7,789 nt of DNA from Candidatus Delongbacteria bacterium (lineage in GTDB: Bacteria > UBA4055): contig JAKLPX010000324.1 in assembly GCA_022013635.1 (NCBI GenBank), positions 1-7,789 on the forward strand, read 5' to 3'. The translations under genes and the position numbers were made by a program. The notes below the pieces were generated by a model. The model saw nothing but the letters and a program-made list of their open reading frames with translations. It was not told where the DNA came from and made no database searches. Positions 1 through 7,386 of the stretch are shown piece by piece (within the stretch, counting starts at the first letter, position 1; every line of letters starts with the position of its first letter).

Positions 1-552
1 GACATTCAATCTATTTCAGCATTATTTTCCGAAAATATGCATCTTGCCACAGATCTGATTAACGGAATATTTTCAAAAGAGCTTAATAAATTATTACTTG
101 ACAGAAATATAGATATTTTTCCGTCATGGGACGAAATTACGCACAGATGCTCATGCGGAAAAACAAAAAAATGCGAACATACTGCAGCTGTGCTCCACAG
201 AATCTTCAACGAAGTAATATTTGAACCTATGCTTCTTTTTTCGCTCAGGGGTCTGAAATGCAAAGATATATTTTCAATCATGTTAAACGATCCCGATTTC
301 GGTTTGTCAGGAATTGAATTGCCTTCTGAACTTTTGATTGAACATTATAATGTAAAGAGTTCTGAATTCAATGTTTCCGGAATAGATCCGCTGAATTATT
401 ACGGCGTGGAAATACCAGAAATAGATCTTTCAGATGTAAAGCCTTCAAGATTAACCGACTCGCGAATATATCAAGGTAAAATAAGAGATGAATTTTATGA
501 AATTTACGATAGTTTATCGGAAATGCTGAAGATTAATATAAAGAAATATTAA
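1..552 (+). CDS. SWIM zinc-finger protein, 3' part (5' end outside window)
   Basis: The reading frame is open from the first base, so the gene begins upstream; 183 residues are visible. A first internal ATG at 37 is not a convincing start, because similarity to the SWIM-protein pattern begins before it. The SWIM metal site CxCx(5)CxH is at visible residues 50, 52, 58 and 60 (CSCGKTKKCEH). The helix AAVLHRIFNEV and then EPMLLFSLRG follow, which match the typical 'DPFLLFxLRG' continuation of bacterial SWIM proteins. In that family the SWIM domain is thought to bind DNA or protein, and the gene often lies beside a SNF2-type helicase; none is in view, but upstream sequence is missing. The remaining ~100 C-terminal residues are acidic and show no motif I recognise. 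The next gene starts 25 bases downstream. The domain call is firm; the cellular role is unknown. Confidence 0.85.
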   Translation, partial: DIQSISALFSENMHLATDLINGIFSKELNKLLLDRNIDIFPSWDEITHRCSCGKTKKCEHTAAVLHRIFNEVIFEPMLLFSLRGLKCKDIFSIMLNDPDFGLSGIELPSELLIEHYNVKSSEFNVSGIDPLNYYGVEIPEIDLSDVKPSRLTDSRIYQGKIRDEFYEIYDSLSEMLKINIKKY

Positions 553-577
553 TGACTAATTTTTTAAGGCTGAATTT

Positions 578-1354
578 ATGAAACCCAGAGTTCTAACTAT
601 AATCACAGACGGTATAAACTGTAATATCGAAACCGGCAGAGCTTTTGAATTATCCGGCGCGAAAAATGATGAAGTACATTTGAATCATCTTCTTGATAAA
701 ACAAAAACAATTCTTGATTACGATATCTTATCTTTTTCGGGAGGATTTTCGTACGGTGACGATGTGAAAAGCGGTAAAATATTCGCGCTTAAGCTTCTTA
801 AGCTCAAAGATGACATATATAGATTTATTGAAAAAGGGAATCTGACCATCGGAATCTGCAACGGATTTCAGGTACTTACGACTCTGGGCATTATCCCTTA
901 CGGCACTTTGGGAGATCCTAAAGTATCTCTATATTGGAATGACAAAGCGCGTTTCGAATGCAGATGGGTTGATCTTGTGGTTCCGGATAAAGTCAAATCC
1001 CCGTGGCTGAAAGGAATGAACGGAAAAAAAATTAGGATTCAGTCGGCACACGCCGAAGGGAAATTATTAACGCTTTCGGATAGTGAATTTGATAAATTAT
1101 TCGAAAAGAATCTTGTAGCATTTCAATATATTGACCCTTTTGGCAAACCAACTGAAGAATATCCGTTCAATCCTAACGGTTCGCCCAGAGGAGTTGCCGG
1201 CTTGATTGATATAACCGGAAATGCTTTGGGAATGATGCCTCATCCCGAAAGAAATTCGGAGAAATTTCAGCATCCTAACTTCAGAGATCTGTCGGATGAA
1301 GAAGGATCAGACGGATTAAGAATATTTAAAAATGCCGTAGAATTTTTTAACTGA
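578..1354 (+). CDS. purQ: Phosphoribosylformylglycinamidine synthase, glutaminase subunit PurQ
   Basis: PurQ hydrolyses glutamine and passes ammonia to the PurL subunit, which converts FGAR to FGAM in de novo purine synthesis in the cytoplasm. The 258-residue product is a class I glutamine amidotransferase. It has an N-terminal TDGINCN segment, SFSGGFSYGDD (52-62), the nucleophile elbow GICNGFQ with Cys94, RFECRWV (125-131), a second glycine-rich segment NPNGSPRGVAGL (198-209), and MMPHPER with the catalytic His222 and Glu224. It is longer than the ~225-residue PurQ of Bacillus. The NPNGSP...MMPHPER end resembles the glutaminase domain of long single-chain PurL, although here it is free-standing. 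A weak AAGG (566-569) lies eight bases before the ATG. No other purine gene is in the window, so PurL (and PurS, if present) must be encoded elsewhere. The membrane-protein gene starts six bases after its stop. Confidence 0.95.
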   Translation: MKPRVLTIITDGINCNIETGRAFELSGAKNDEVHLNHLLDKTKTILDYDILSFSGGFSYGDDVKSGKIFALKLLKLKDDIYRFIEKGNLTIGICNGFQVLTTLGIIPYGTLGDPKVSLYWNDKARFECRWVDLVVPDKVKSPWLKGMNGKKIRIQSAHAEGKLLTLSDSEFDKLFEKNLVAFQYIDPFGKPTEEYPFNPNGSPRGVAGLIDITGNALGMMPHPERNSEKFQHPNFRDLSDEEGSDGLRIFKNAVEFFN

Positions 1355-1360
1355 TTATTT

Positions 1361-2002
1361 ATGAGAAATTATTTAAGACTAATACGGATGGAATTTTTTG
1401 TAATAAGAAAAGATTCGAAAGTCAGAATAAAACTGATGCTGAGTTTTTTGTTGATAATTTATGTTATATTCTACTCTCTATTTGAAAAAAACGCAAATAT
1501 TCTTCCTTTCTTCTTTTTTGGCTTTTTCTTTGCCTCGCCGTTGATTGATTACAGCTTTTATATGGAAAGAGTTCATAGAAGATTTTCTTTGCTTTTAGGC
1601 AAAGGTTTTTCATTAAGGCAGATCTTTGTATCAAAAAGCATTGCGATCTTTCTTGTAGGATTAATATCCGGAACAATTTTCACGATTTTCGCAATTTACC
1701 TGAACAGGCTGGAAATTCTGAACGCAAATTTCGAAAAAGGTTATTTAGGCTATTTTCTTATAATATCTTTATACGGTTTCTGGATGATTATTTTCAGCGG
1801 ATTGATTCAAACCAGATACGAGATAATTTTTCCGGTCAGACTTCTAAATATTCTAGCTTTTATCCTTTTTGTAAATTTCCAGGAAGGCGTCGCAAATTAC
1901 TTTCTTAAGAATTTCTTTATTTTACAGCTTCTCGGTTTTGCAGGTCTGATAGCAGCTACCGCTTTTCTTACGGGCAGAGTCAACAAAGATAAAATTTCAT
2001 AG
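1361..2002 (+). CDS. Six-helix membrane protein, ABC-2 permease-like
   Basis: The product is 213 residues with a basic N-terminus and six hydrophobic segments at about 24-41, 47-63, 90-113, 129-149, 155-173 and 185-204. It is therefore an integral inner-membrane protein. Between segments 2 and 3 there is a basic, amphipathic stretch, RRFSLLLGKGFSLRQIFVSK (73-92). This looks like the 'LL..P.SR.EI..GK' coupling region of ABC-2 type exporter permeases, so that family is the best guess. No ATP-binding partner is visible, and the protein is shorter than many such permeases. The start is chosen because the gene begins six bases after the purQ stop; no clear Shine-Dalgarno precedes it, and Met10 (ATG at 1388) is an alternative. 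Substrate is unknown. Membrane location is near certain; the family assignment is inference. Confidence 0.7.
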   Translation: MRNYLRLIRMEFFVIRKDSKVRIKLMLSFLLIIYVIFYSLFEKNANILPFFFFGFFFASPLIDYSFYMERVHRRFSLLLGKGFSLRQIFVSKSIAIFLVGLISGTIFTIFAIYLNRLEILNANFEKGYLGYFLIISLYGFWMIIFSGLIQTRYEIIFPVRLLNILAFILFVNFQEGVANYFLKNFFILQLLGFAGLIAATAFLTGRVNKDKIS

Positions 2003-2011
2003 GCAGACGAT

Positions 2012-3610
2012 ATGTATTCCGGCTATTTACCTTTAATACTTCTTTATCCTGAAATCCACTACAGGTTCAGATATTTACGGTTTTCAAAATATTATTTAAA
2101 AGAGCCTGAAGTATTGATAGACATGCCTTATAAAACATTAAATAATAATATCCCTGTATTTTTAATAATAAAAGATGCCGACCTCTTCCCTATTTTGTTA
2201 TGGGCGGTAAAATTCCATTTCCTGTTTGAGGACGGATCGGCTTTTATTAAAACTTTTTTGATAGGCGAGAAGATAAATTCGAAGAATTATTTTCAGGAGT
2301 TTGAGTTTGTTTTTGAGGAAAAAAATGGTTTTGTAAGAGTAAGCGCATTAATACAAACCTATATTAACGGCTCTTATAGAGAAATCGTCAATGATAATTT
2401 TATAGGAATAAATTCTGATTTTGAAGTATTTCTTGCCGATGATGAAGAATTATTCGAGAATTATATTCAGGGCGATCTGCACTATCATTCTGAATTTACA
2501 ACCGATCAGGTTGAATTCGGTTCTCCGGTGTTAGCTACCAGAAGATGCGCTGAATCATTGGGTCTGAACTTTTTTGCATTAACCGATCATTCTTACGATC
2601 TGGACGATGAGTTTAATAATTATTTTGCGCATGATCCCGAATTAAAGAAATATGAAGCTATGAAGCAAAGCTGTATTGACAACTCTAACGAAAAAGTCAC
2701 TATCTTACCAGGTGAAGAAATTACGGTAAGAAACAATAAACAAAGAAATGTTCATCTGATTGCGTACGATGACGAATTTTTTTACGGAAGAGGCGACAGC
2801 GCGGAAGAGTGGTTTAAAACAAGAAGCGGAAATTCGATATCCGATGTAACGGATAATCTGAAAGAATCCTCATTGGCTATTGCAGCTCATCCTTTTAATA
2901 AAACACCATTATTAGAGTATCTGCTGGTAAAAAGAGGGGTATGGAGCACCGATGATATCACTAAGAATAATATTTCACACATTCAGATATTAAACGGTGA
3001 TTTCGATGAGAATTTTTTTGCAGGATTGACTAAATGGATCAAGTTACTGCTCAAAGGAGAAAAAATATTTATTGTTGCAGGCAGCGATGCTCACGGTAAT
3101 TTTAATGTTTTCAGACAAATAAAATTCCCCATGTTCAGATTGATTTCAAAGAACAAACAGATATTCGGTAAATGCAGGACAGTAATTTTTTCGGAATCAA
3201 ATGATAAAAATGCCGTCATATCAGGTTTAAAGAGCGGTAACATTTATATCACAAACGGTCCTCATATTTTATTGAATATAGACAACGGGGATAAAATATA
3301 CGATATTGGAAACACTTTTGTAGCTGATTCCGGAGATATGGAAGCCGAATTATATATTAATTCATCAAAATATTCAGGATCCATAAAAGCAATTTTGCTT
3401 TATAGAGGATCAATTCATTCTTATAACGAAAAAATTATTTGGAAAAAAGAATTCATCGAAACAATATACAATTATAGCGAGAGAATACCTTTGATTAACG
3501 ATAAAATTGATCATTACATAAGACTTGAAGTATTTACATCCTCAACCAATAATAACGGAAAAAGACTCGAACACAGAGCATACTCAAATCCGATCTGGAT
3601 AATAGAATAA
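2012..3610 (+). CDS. PHP-domain metallophosphoesterase, CehA/McbA family
   Basis: The 532-residue product has a PHP (polymerase and histidinol phosphatase) core from about residue 152 to 415. The metal-binding motifs are complete: GDLHYHSE (His157, His159), LTDHS (Asp192, His193), PGEE (Glu235/Glu236), NVHLIAY (His248), AAHPF (His293) and AGSDAHG (Asp359, His361). After the core come AVISGLKSGNIYITNGP (401-417) and a C-terminal beta-rich part ending in YSNPIWI. Both are characteristic of CehA/McbA-type PHP hydrolases, which cleave phosphoester or carbamate-type substrates. Residues 1-150 form an extra, probably beta-sandwich domain without recognised motifs. No signal peptide is evident; the short hydrophobic start (YLPLILLY) is not followed by a cleavage site. 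The ATG lies nine bases after the previous stop, with AGG overlapping that stop as a possible ribosome site. The fold and metal site are well supported; the substrate is unknown. Confidence 0.88.
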   Translation: MYSGYLPLILLYPEIHYRFRYLRFSKYYLKEPEVLIDMPYKTLNNNIPVFLIIKDADLFPILLWAVKFHFLFEDGSAFIKTFLIGEKINSKNYFQEFEFVFEEKNGFVRVSALIQTYINGSYREIVNDNFIGINSDFEVFLADDEELFENYIQGDLHYHSEFTTDQVEFGSPVLATRRCAESLGLNFFALTDHSYDLDDEFNNYFAHDPELKKYEAMKQSCIDNSNEKVTILPGEEITVRNNKQRNVHLIAYDDEFFYGRGDSAEEWFKTRSGNSISDVTDNLKESSLAIAAHPFNKTPLLEYLLVKRGVWSTDDITKNNISHIQILNGDFDENFFAGLTKWIKLLLKGEKIFIVAGSDAHGNFNVFRQIKFPMFRLISKNKQIFGKCRTVIFSESNDKNAVISGLKSGNIYITNGPHILLNIDNGDKIYDIGNTFVADSGDMEAELYINSSKYSGSIKAILLYRGSIHSYNEKIIWKKEFIETIYNYSERIPLINDKIDHYIRLEVFTSSTNNNGKRLEHRAYSNPIWIIE

Positions 3611-3617
3611 AAGGGAG
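3611..3617 (+). promoter_or_regulatory. Shine-Dalgarno site of the TPR gene
   Basis: AAGGGAG lies nine bases before the ATG at 3627, inside the 16-base gap after the PHP gene. It is the clearest ribosome-binding site in the window; the other genes show only AAGG- or AGG-like traces or none. It fixes the start of the TPR protein directly ahead of its signal peptide. Confidence 0.7.
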
Positions 3618-3626
3618 CAATATTAC

Positions 3627-6600
3627 ATGAATAAATACTTGTTTTTTATAACATATTTTGTGTTTTCGTTTATGCAGGTTTTTTGTCAGTCGGATGAAAG
3701 TTCAAACCTGACCTACGGAATGAAATTATACGACGATAAAATTTATGATGTAGCTATTACGCAGTTTAAAAACTTTCTTGAGCAATACGGATCGAGCGTT
3801 TCTGCGCCTAAAGTTCAATATTTTCTGGCTGAATCTTATATGGAATCAGGCGACAAAGAGAACGCTTTAAGAAATTATCAGAGATTGATCATGGATTATC
3901 CGAAATCGGAATATTGCGAGACTTCTATATTGAAAGCTGCGGAATTATATAATGAGACCGGCGATAAAGAGAAAGCTGCCAGGTATTATCTCCAATTAAA
4001 AAATTATTTCCCGAATTCGAATCAGATACCCGAAAGTTATTATAAAGCGATCGTGCTGTTCAGAGAGATTGGAATGACGGAACAGGTTAAAGACAATACC
4101 GCGCTGCTGCAGAAATCATATCACGACAATAATTTTACAAAGCTCTCGCAAATCATCCTTGCAGGTATTTATGAATCCGAGAATCAGATAAAACTCGCTG
4201 ACAGGACATTTTATGAGATATTAAGATCTTCTGCTGGTGATATTAAAACTAAAGCAGGTCTTGAATATTCGCTTTTTCTTGAAAGACAAAACAGTTTATC
4301 CGAAGCAAGAAGGATTCTGAAAGAAGCTTTTAAAGGCGTATCAAAAAAAGACAGAAATTATTTTCCTCTTCTTGTCAGATTAACAAAAATGCTGTTGAAT
4401 TCCAACGGGTACGACGAAGCGGGAAAATTACTTGACGGTGAAAAAAATATTCCTGATGAATTCAAAGCAGATATAAATTCACTTAAAGGCGAACTTGACT
4501 TCTTCAAAGGAAATTATTCAACGGCGCTGAAATTCTTCGAAGACGCCCTGAAATCAGGGATTGTGCCGGAGACTGAAATAAAAAGAGCTCATACTTTGAA
4601 TTCTTTGAAAGAATTCGAAAAAGCGGGAGATGCTTTTTTTGATGCGGCTGTCTCCGGAGCCGGCAACGATCAGGAAATGATAAATTATTCACTTACAGGC
4701 GCATCAAACAATTATTTTGCGTCGGGAAATTATGAAAAAGGCGTGCTCGTTTTAAAAAAATATCTTGAGCTGTTCCCGCACGAAAAGAATTCTTCAAAGA
4801 TCAATTTTATGATAGGAAGATCGTTCTATGATTCGGGAAAATATTCGGCAGGTTATGAACTTCTAAAGAACCAGCCCGTCAATTATCCTATGTCGGAGTA
4901 TAACGACGATGCTGTTTTTCTTGCAGGTGAATGCGCTTTCAAAATGCAGAACTGGCGGAATGCCTACGATCAGCATGATTACCTGATCAGAAATTTCGGC
5001 GCTTCGGAATTTAAAGCTCTTTCCGTTTCCAGACTTAAATATCTAAATGATTATAAAATAAGGGAAAATGATCTGACCGATAAGCTTGCCGATCTTTCAT
5101 CTAGGTCAATCTTTGAGGAAAACAGATCAAAACTGTTTTTTGACTGGGCGAGATTCTATTTCTATGACATGAAAGATTATGCCAGAGCGAGCGAATTTAT
5201 TGATAAATATACTGTTCTGCTTAAAAACGGCGATATCGGACAGGAAGGAAAATTTATAAAAGCTGTCTGCATTATCAGACTCAAGAGCACTGAAAAAGAT
5301 GCTTTAAGGAATTCTTTTGAAATTCTCAGAAGTATTCTGGCAGATCCGAATACTTTAAGAAATCTCCGTTTTAAAGCCGCGGGAGAAATGCTTGACATGG
5401 CAGGAGGAGTGTACGAGGGAGCAGAACTTGAAAGCGCTTCGGATAATGTGTTCGGTATCTTAAAGAAAGACCAGACAGACGATATTGACGGCACTCTTGC
5501 TTTCAGATATTTTTCGATAAAATCCAAATTGACATCTACCCTATCGCTGATACAATCAATAAACGAGGTATTTCAGTCCAAAACGAATTCAATTTATTAT
5601 GCCGATACAGAATTGATAAAAGCTGAACTTTACAGAACCGGCGGAGACCTCGCAAACAGTAATATGATATTAAAAAAACTCTCCGATTCTGATAATAACG
5701 GTTATCCTGCTCTTAAAAGCCTGAACATTCTGTCTGAAGATCCCTCTGAAAGCGCGGAATCAAAGATTATATATTTAAGTAAGATCGAAGACAAGTTTTT
5801 TTACACAACATCATTCATAGAAATAAACGAAAGAAAAGCAAAAGTATATTTCGACGACGGTAAGCTTGAAAGATCACTGGTACTTTATGAATCTCTGAAC
5901 AAAGAACTTAATAAAGGTGTTATAGCTTCATCGTGGAATTTCAGCGAAAAAGATTATTCTAAAAATATAGCGGATATATACTTTGCGCTCGGTGAACTTA
6001 ACAAAGCCGAAACATTTTATCAGAAAGCTCTTTCAAACAGAAACGCAAGCCTTGACAGACAGTATATTCTTCTAAAATTAGCTGAAATTTATAAATCTCA
6101 GAACAATAAAACCGCGCTTGAAGAGAATTATAAGGCATTAAGCTCTGTTTCCGGCGGAGACAGCAGTTATCTTGCAGCGGTTGCGCTCGCGGATATTGAT
6201 CTGGAAAAAAATAATATTACAAAAGCAATAAATCAATATGAAGATATTTTAAAGAAATATAAAGCGGAGGACAGAAAGCCGAACGAAGCGAAAATTATCA
6301 AAGCTCAGTTCGGAAAGAATTCAGTTACTGAAGGAGACAAGCTGATAGGCGATTTCAGAAAAAAATATAAAGACGCCTACGACAAGGATATTTACGAACC
6401 TGAGTTCTATCTGGCAAAATCAAATGCCTATCTGTCACTTAAAGATTACGATAAAGCCATAAAAGGTTACAGAGCTCTTTTAAAGGATTATCCTTCAAGC
6501 GTGCTGGTGCCAAAATCTATGTATGGTGAAGCTGTCGTACTTTATAACATCGGCAAGAAGGATGAAGCTTTTAATATCTGGAAAACTCTGGTCGAAAAAT

Positions 6601-7238
6601 ATCCTGACGATGACATTTCCGTAGAAACAAATTATCATCTCGGAGCTATTTATAACAACAGAGAGGAATTTGACAATGCGATTACTTCATTCCAAAGCAT
6701 AATCAAATACAAAAAAGATCATAATCTGAAGAAAAATTCCTACAAAAACATAATAGATCTTTATCTGAAGCTGGGATTCAACGATGCGGCCGCTAAAATG
6801 ATAAGGGAATATATATCGAATTATCCCGATGAAGACGATGTGTTCCAAAAGCGGATAGAAATAGGTAATATTTATCAGCGGAACGAAGAATACGACACGG
6901 CTCTCGACTATTTCAAACGCCTTCTTTACGAGGCAAAAGGTGATGATGAAGCCGCTTGTCAGTTCTTTATAGCCGAAACATACATGATGATGAAAAATTT
7001 CAAACAGGCAATAACAGAGTTCTTAAAAGTAAAATATATGACAAAAACAGACTCCCCTTTCGAATGGAAACTCACTGCGTCATACAATACCTCGCTCTGC
7101 TACGAAGAACTCGGCGAATACGATAAAGCGCTTGAGATACTTAACGAGATCGTAAAGAATCATCCGAATGATTCTTACGGCAGACAAGCTAAAAAGAGCG
7201 TCGAGAGGATCGAAGGGAAAAAGAATATCGGGAGATAG
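3627..7238 (+). CDS. Large exported tetratricopeptide-repeat (TPR) protein
   Basis: The 1203-residue product begins with a signal peptide (MNKYLFFITYFVFSFMQVFC, then QSDES), so it is exported to the periplasm. Cys20 is preceded by Phe, so it is not a good lipobox. The rest is alpha-helical repeats. Clear TPR units include residues 64-92 (YFLAESYMESGDKENALRNY), 100-131, 285-310, 358-385, 779-803, 815-836, 927-955, 964-992, 1002-1029, 1077-1102, 1112-1135 and 1152-1181. Many units end in the 'YP.S' or 'NHP' turn seen in BamD/CpoB-like envelope TPR proteins. The central part (about 480-760) has more degenerate repeats. TPR arrays are protein-interaction scaffolds; no enzymatic motif is seen, and a role in envelope assembly or motility is only inferred from export. 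The gene follows the PHP gene by 16 bases behind a good Shine-Dalgarno. Its TAG stop lies at the edge of a 12-bp tandem array. Confidence 0.9.
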   Translation: MNKYLFFITYFVFSFMQVFCQSDESSNLTYGMKLYDDKIYDVAITQFKNFLEQYGSSVSAPKVQYFLAESYMESGDKENALRNYQRLIMDYPKSEYCETSILKAAELYNETGDKEKAARYYLQLKNYFPNSNQIPESYYKAIVLFREIGMTEQVKDNTALLQKSYHDNNFTKLSQIILAGIYESENQIKLADRTFYEILRSSAGDIKTKAGLEYSLFLERQNSLSEARRILKEAFKGVSKKDRNYFPLLVRLTKMLLNSNGYDEAGKLLDGEKNIPDEFKADINSLKGELDFFKGNYSTALKFFEDALKSGIVPETEIKRAHTLNSLKEFEKAGDAFFDAAVSGAGNDQEMINYSLTGASNNYFASGNYEKGVLVLKKYLELFPHEKNSSKINFMIGRSFYDSGKYSAGYELLKNQPVNYPMSEYNDDAVFLAGECAFKMQNWRNAYDQHDYLIRNFGASEFKALSVSRLKYLNDYKIRENDLTDKLADLSSRSIFEENRSKLFFDWARFYFYDMKDYARASEFIDKYTVLLKNGDIGQEGKFIKAVCIIRLKSTEKDALRNSFEILRSILADPNTLRNLRFKAAGEMLDMAGGVYEGAELESASDNVFGILKKDQTDDIDGTLAFRYFSIKSKLTSTLSLIQSINEVFQSKTNSIYYADTELIKAELYRTGGDLANSNMILKKLSDSDNNGYPALKSLNILSEDPSESAESKIIYLSKIEDKFFYTTSFIEINERKAKVYFDDGKLERSLVLYESLNKELNKGVIASSWNFSEKDYSKNIADIYFALGELNKAETFYQKALSNRNASLDRQYILLKLAEIYKSQNNKTALEENYKALSSVSGGDSSYLAAVALADIDLEKNNITKAINQYEDILKKYKAEDRKPNEAKIIKAQFGKNSVTEGDKLIGDFRKKYKDAYDKDIYEPEFYLAKSNAYLSLKDYDKAIKGYRALLKDYPSSVLVPKSMYGEAVVLYNIGKKDEAFNIWKTLVEKYPDDDISVETNYHLGAIYNNREEFDNAITSFQSIIKYKKDHNLKKNSYKNIIDLYLKLGFNDAAAKMIREYISNYPDEDDVFQKRIEIGNIYQRNEEYDTALDYFKRLLYEAKGDDEAACQFFIAETYMMMKNFKQAITEFLKVKYMTKTDSPFEWKLTASYNTSLCYEELGEYDKALEILNEIVKNHPNDSYGRQAKKSVERIEGKKNIGR

Positions 7239-7312
7239 GACGGGAAGGGATACGGGAAGGGATACGGGAAGGGATACGGGAAGGGATACGGGAAGGGATA
7301 CGGGAATAGGAC
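7235..7312. repeat. 12-bp tandem array (5.5 copies) flanked by ATAGGAC direct repeats
   Basis: Five identical copies of cgggaagggata run from 7241 to 7300, and a half copy (cgggaa) continues to 7306. The seven-base sequence ATAGGAC borders the array on both sides (7235-7241 and 7306-7312); the left copy contains the TPR stop codon TAG. Just upstream, cgggagata (7229-7237) looks like a unit lacking three bases, which suggests that the array grew from the 3' end of the TPR gene. The + strand carries 11 GGG runs (7242-7304) with loops of two and four bases alternating. That matches the common G-quadruplex pattern. Identical copies imply recent expansion or ongoing homogenisation. The array would lie in the 3' untranslated part of the operon mRNA. 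Confidence 0.95.
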
Positions 7313-7334
7313 AAGGGGATTAATCCCCTTGTCC
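7309..7334. repeat. Perfect 26-bp palindrome, REP-like hairpin
   Basis: The left arm ggacaaggggatt (7309-7321) is the exact reverse complement of the right arm aatccccttgtcc (7322-7334). As single-stranded DNA or RNA it could form an 11-bp stem with a TTAA loop. No T-run follows (the next bases are ataccgatcc), so it is not a standard intrinsic terminator, although it could still protect or end the upstream transcript. Its 20-base core (7312-7331) recurs inside the transposase gene at 7701-7720 with one compensated pair change. This links it to that gene rather than to the TPR operon. Confidence 0.9.
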
Positions 7335-7340
7335 ATACCG

Positions 7341-7359
7341 ATCCCCCCTACCCTCCCCG
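7341..7359. other. C-rich tract partly complementary to the 12-bp repeat unit
   Basis: The stretch is almost all pyrimidine on the + strand (runs of six, three and four C). Its end, taccctccccg (7349-7359), is the reverse complement of cggggagggta. This equals the tandem unit cgggaagggata except for one substitution and one missing base. The tract could pair with the G-rich array across the palindrome and form a larger folded structure. The rest of the gap, up to the transposase start at 7387, holds only a short direct repeat, acgataaa at 7369-7376 and 7380-7387; the second copy runs into the ATG. I see no promoter there. Confidence 0.5.
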
Positions 7360-7386
7360 AGACTAGATACGATAAAGAGACGATAA

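Noticed and set aside
6..281. Minus-strand open frame opposite the SWIM region
   Set aside because: The + strand carries the SWIM metal site and family pattern; the minus frame is its shadow. The same applies to the minus frames at 1464-1676 and 4504-4692.
787..803. Inverted repeat gcttaag-ctt-cttaagc in purQ
   Set aside because: It is short, encodes the ordinary stretch KLLKLK and has no second copy that I noticed; probably chance from repeated Lys/Leu codons.
3627..3690. Lipoprotein signal for the TPR protein (Cys20)
   Set aside because: The residue before the cysteine is Phe rather than Gly, Ala or Ser, so the lipobox is poor; an ordinary signal peptide is more likely.
5177..5527. Minus-strand open frame of 116 codons inside the TPR gene
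   Set aside because: The TPR frame is continuous and clearly coding here; the opposite frame is low-complexity and has no recognisable domain.
7309..7334. Intrinsic terminator of the TPR operon
   Set aside because: The stem is strong but no T-run follows, and the same hairpin recurs inside a coding sequence, so a repeat-element reading fits better. A role in 3'-end formation is not excluded.
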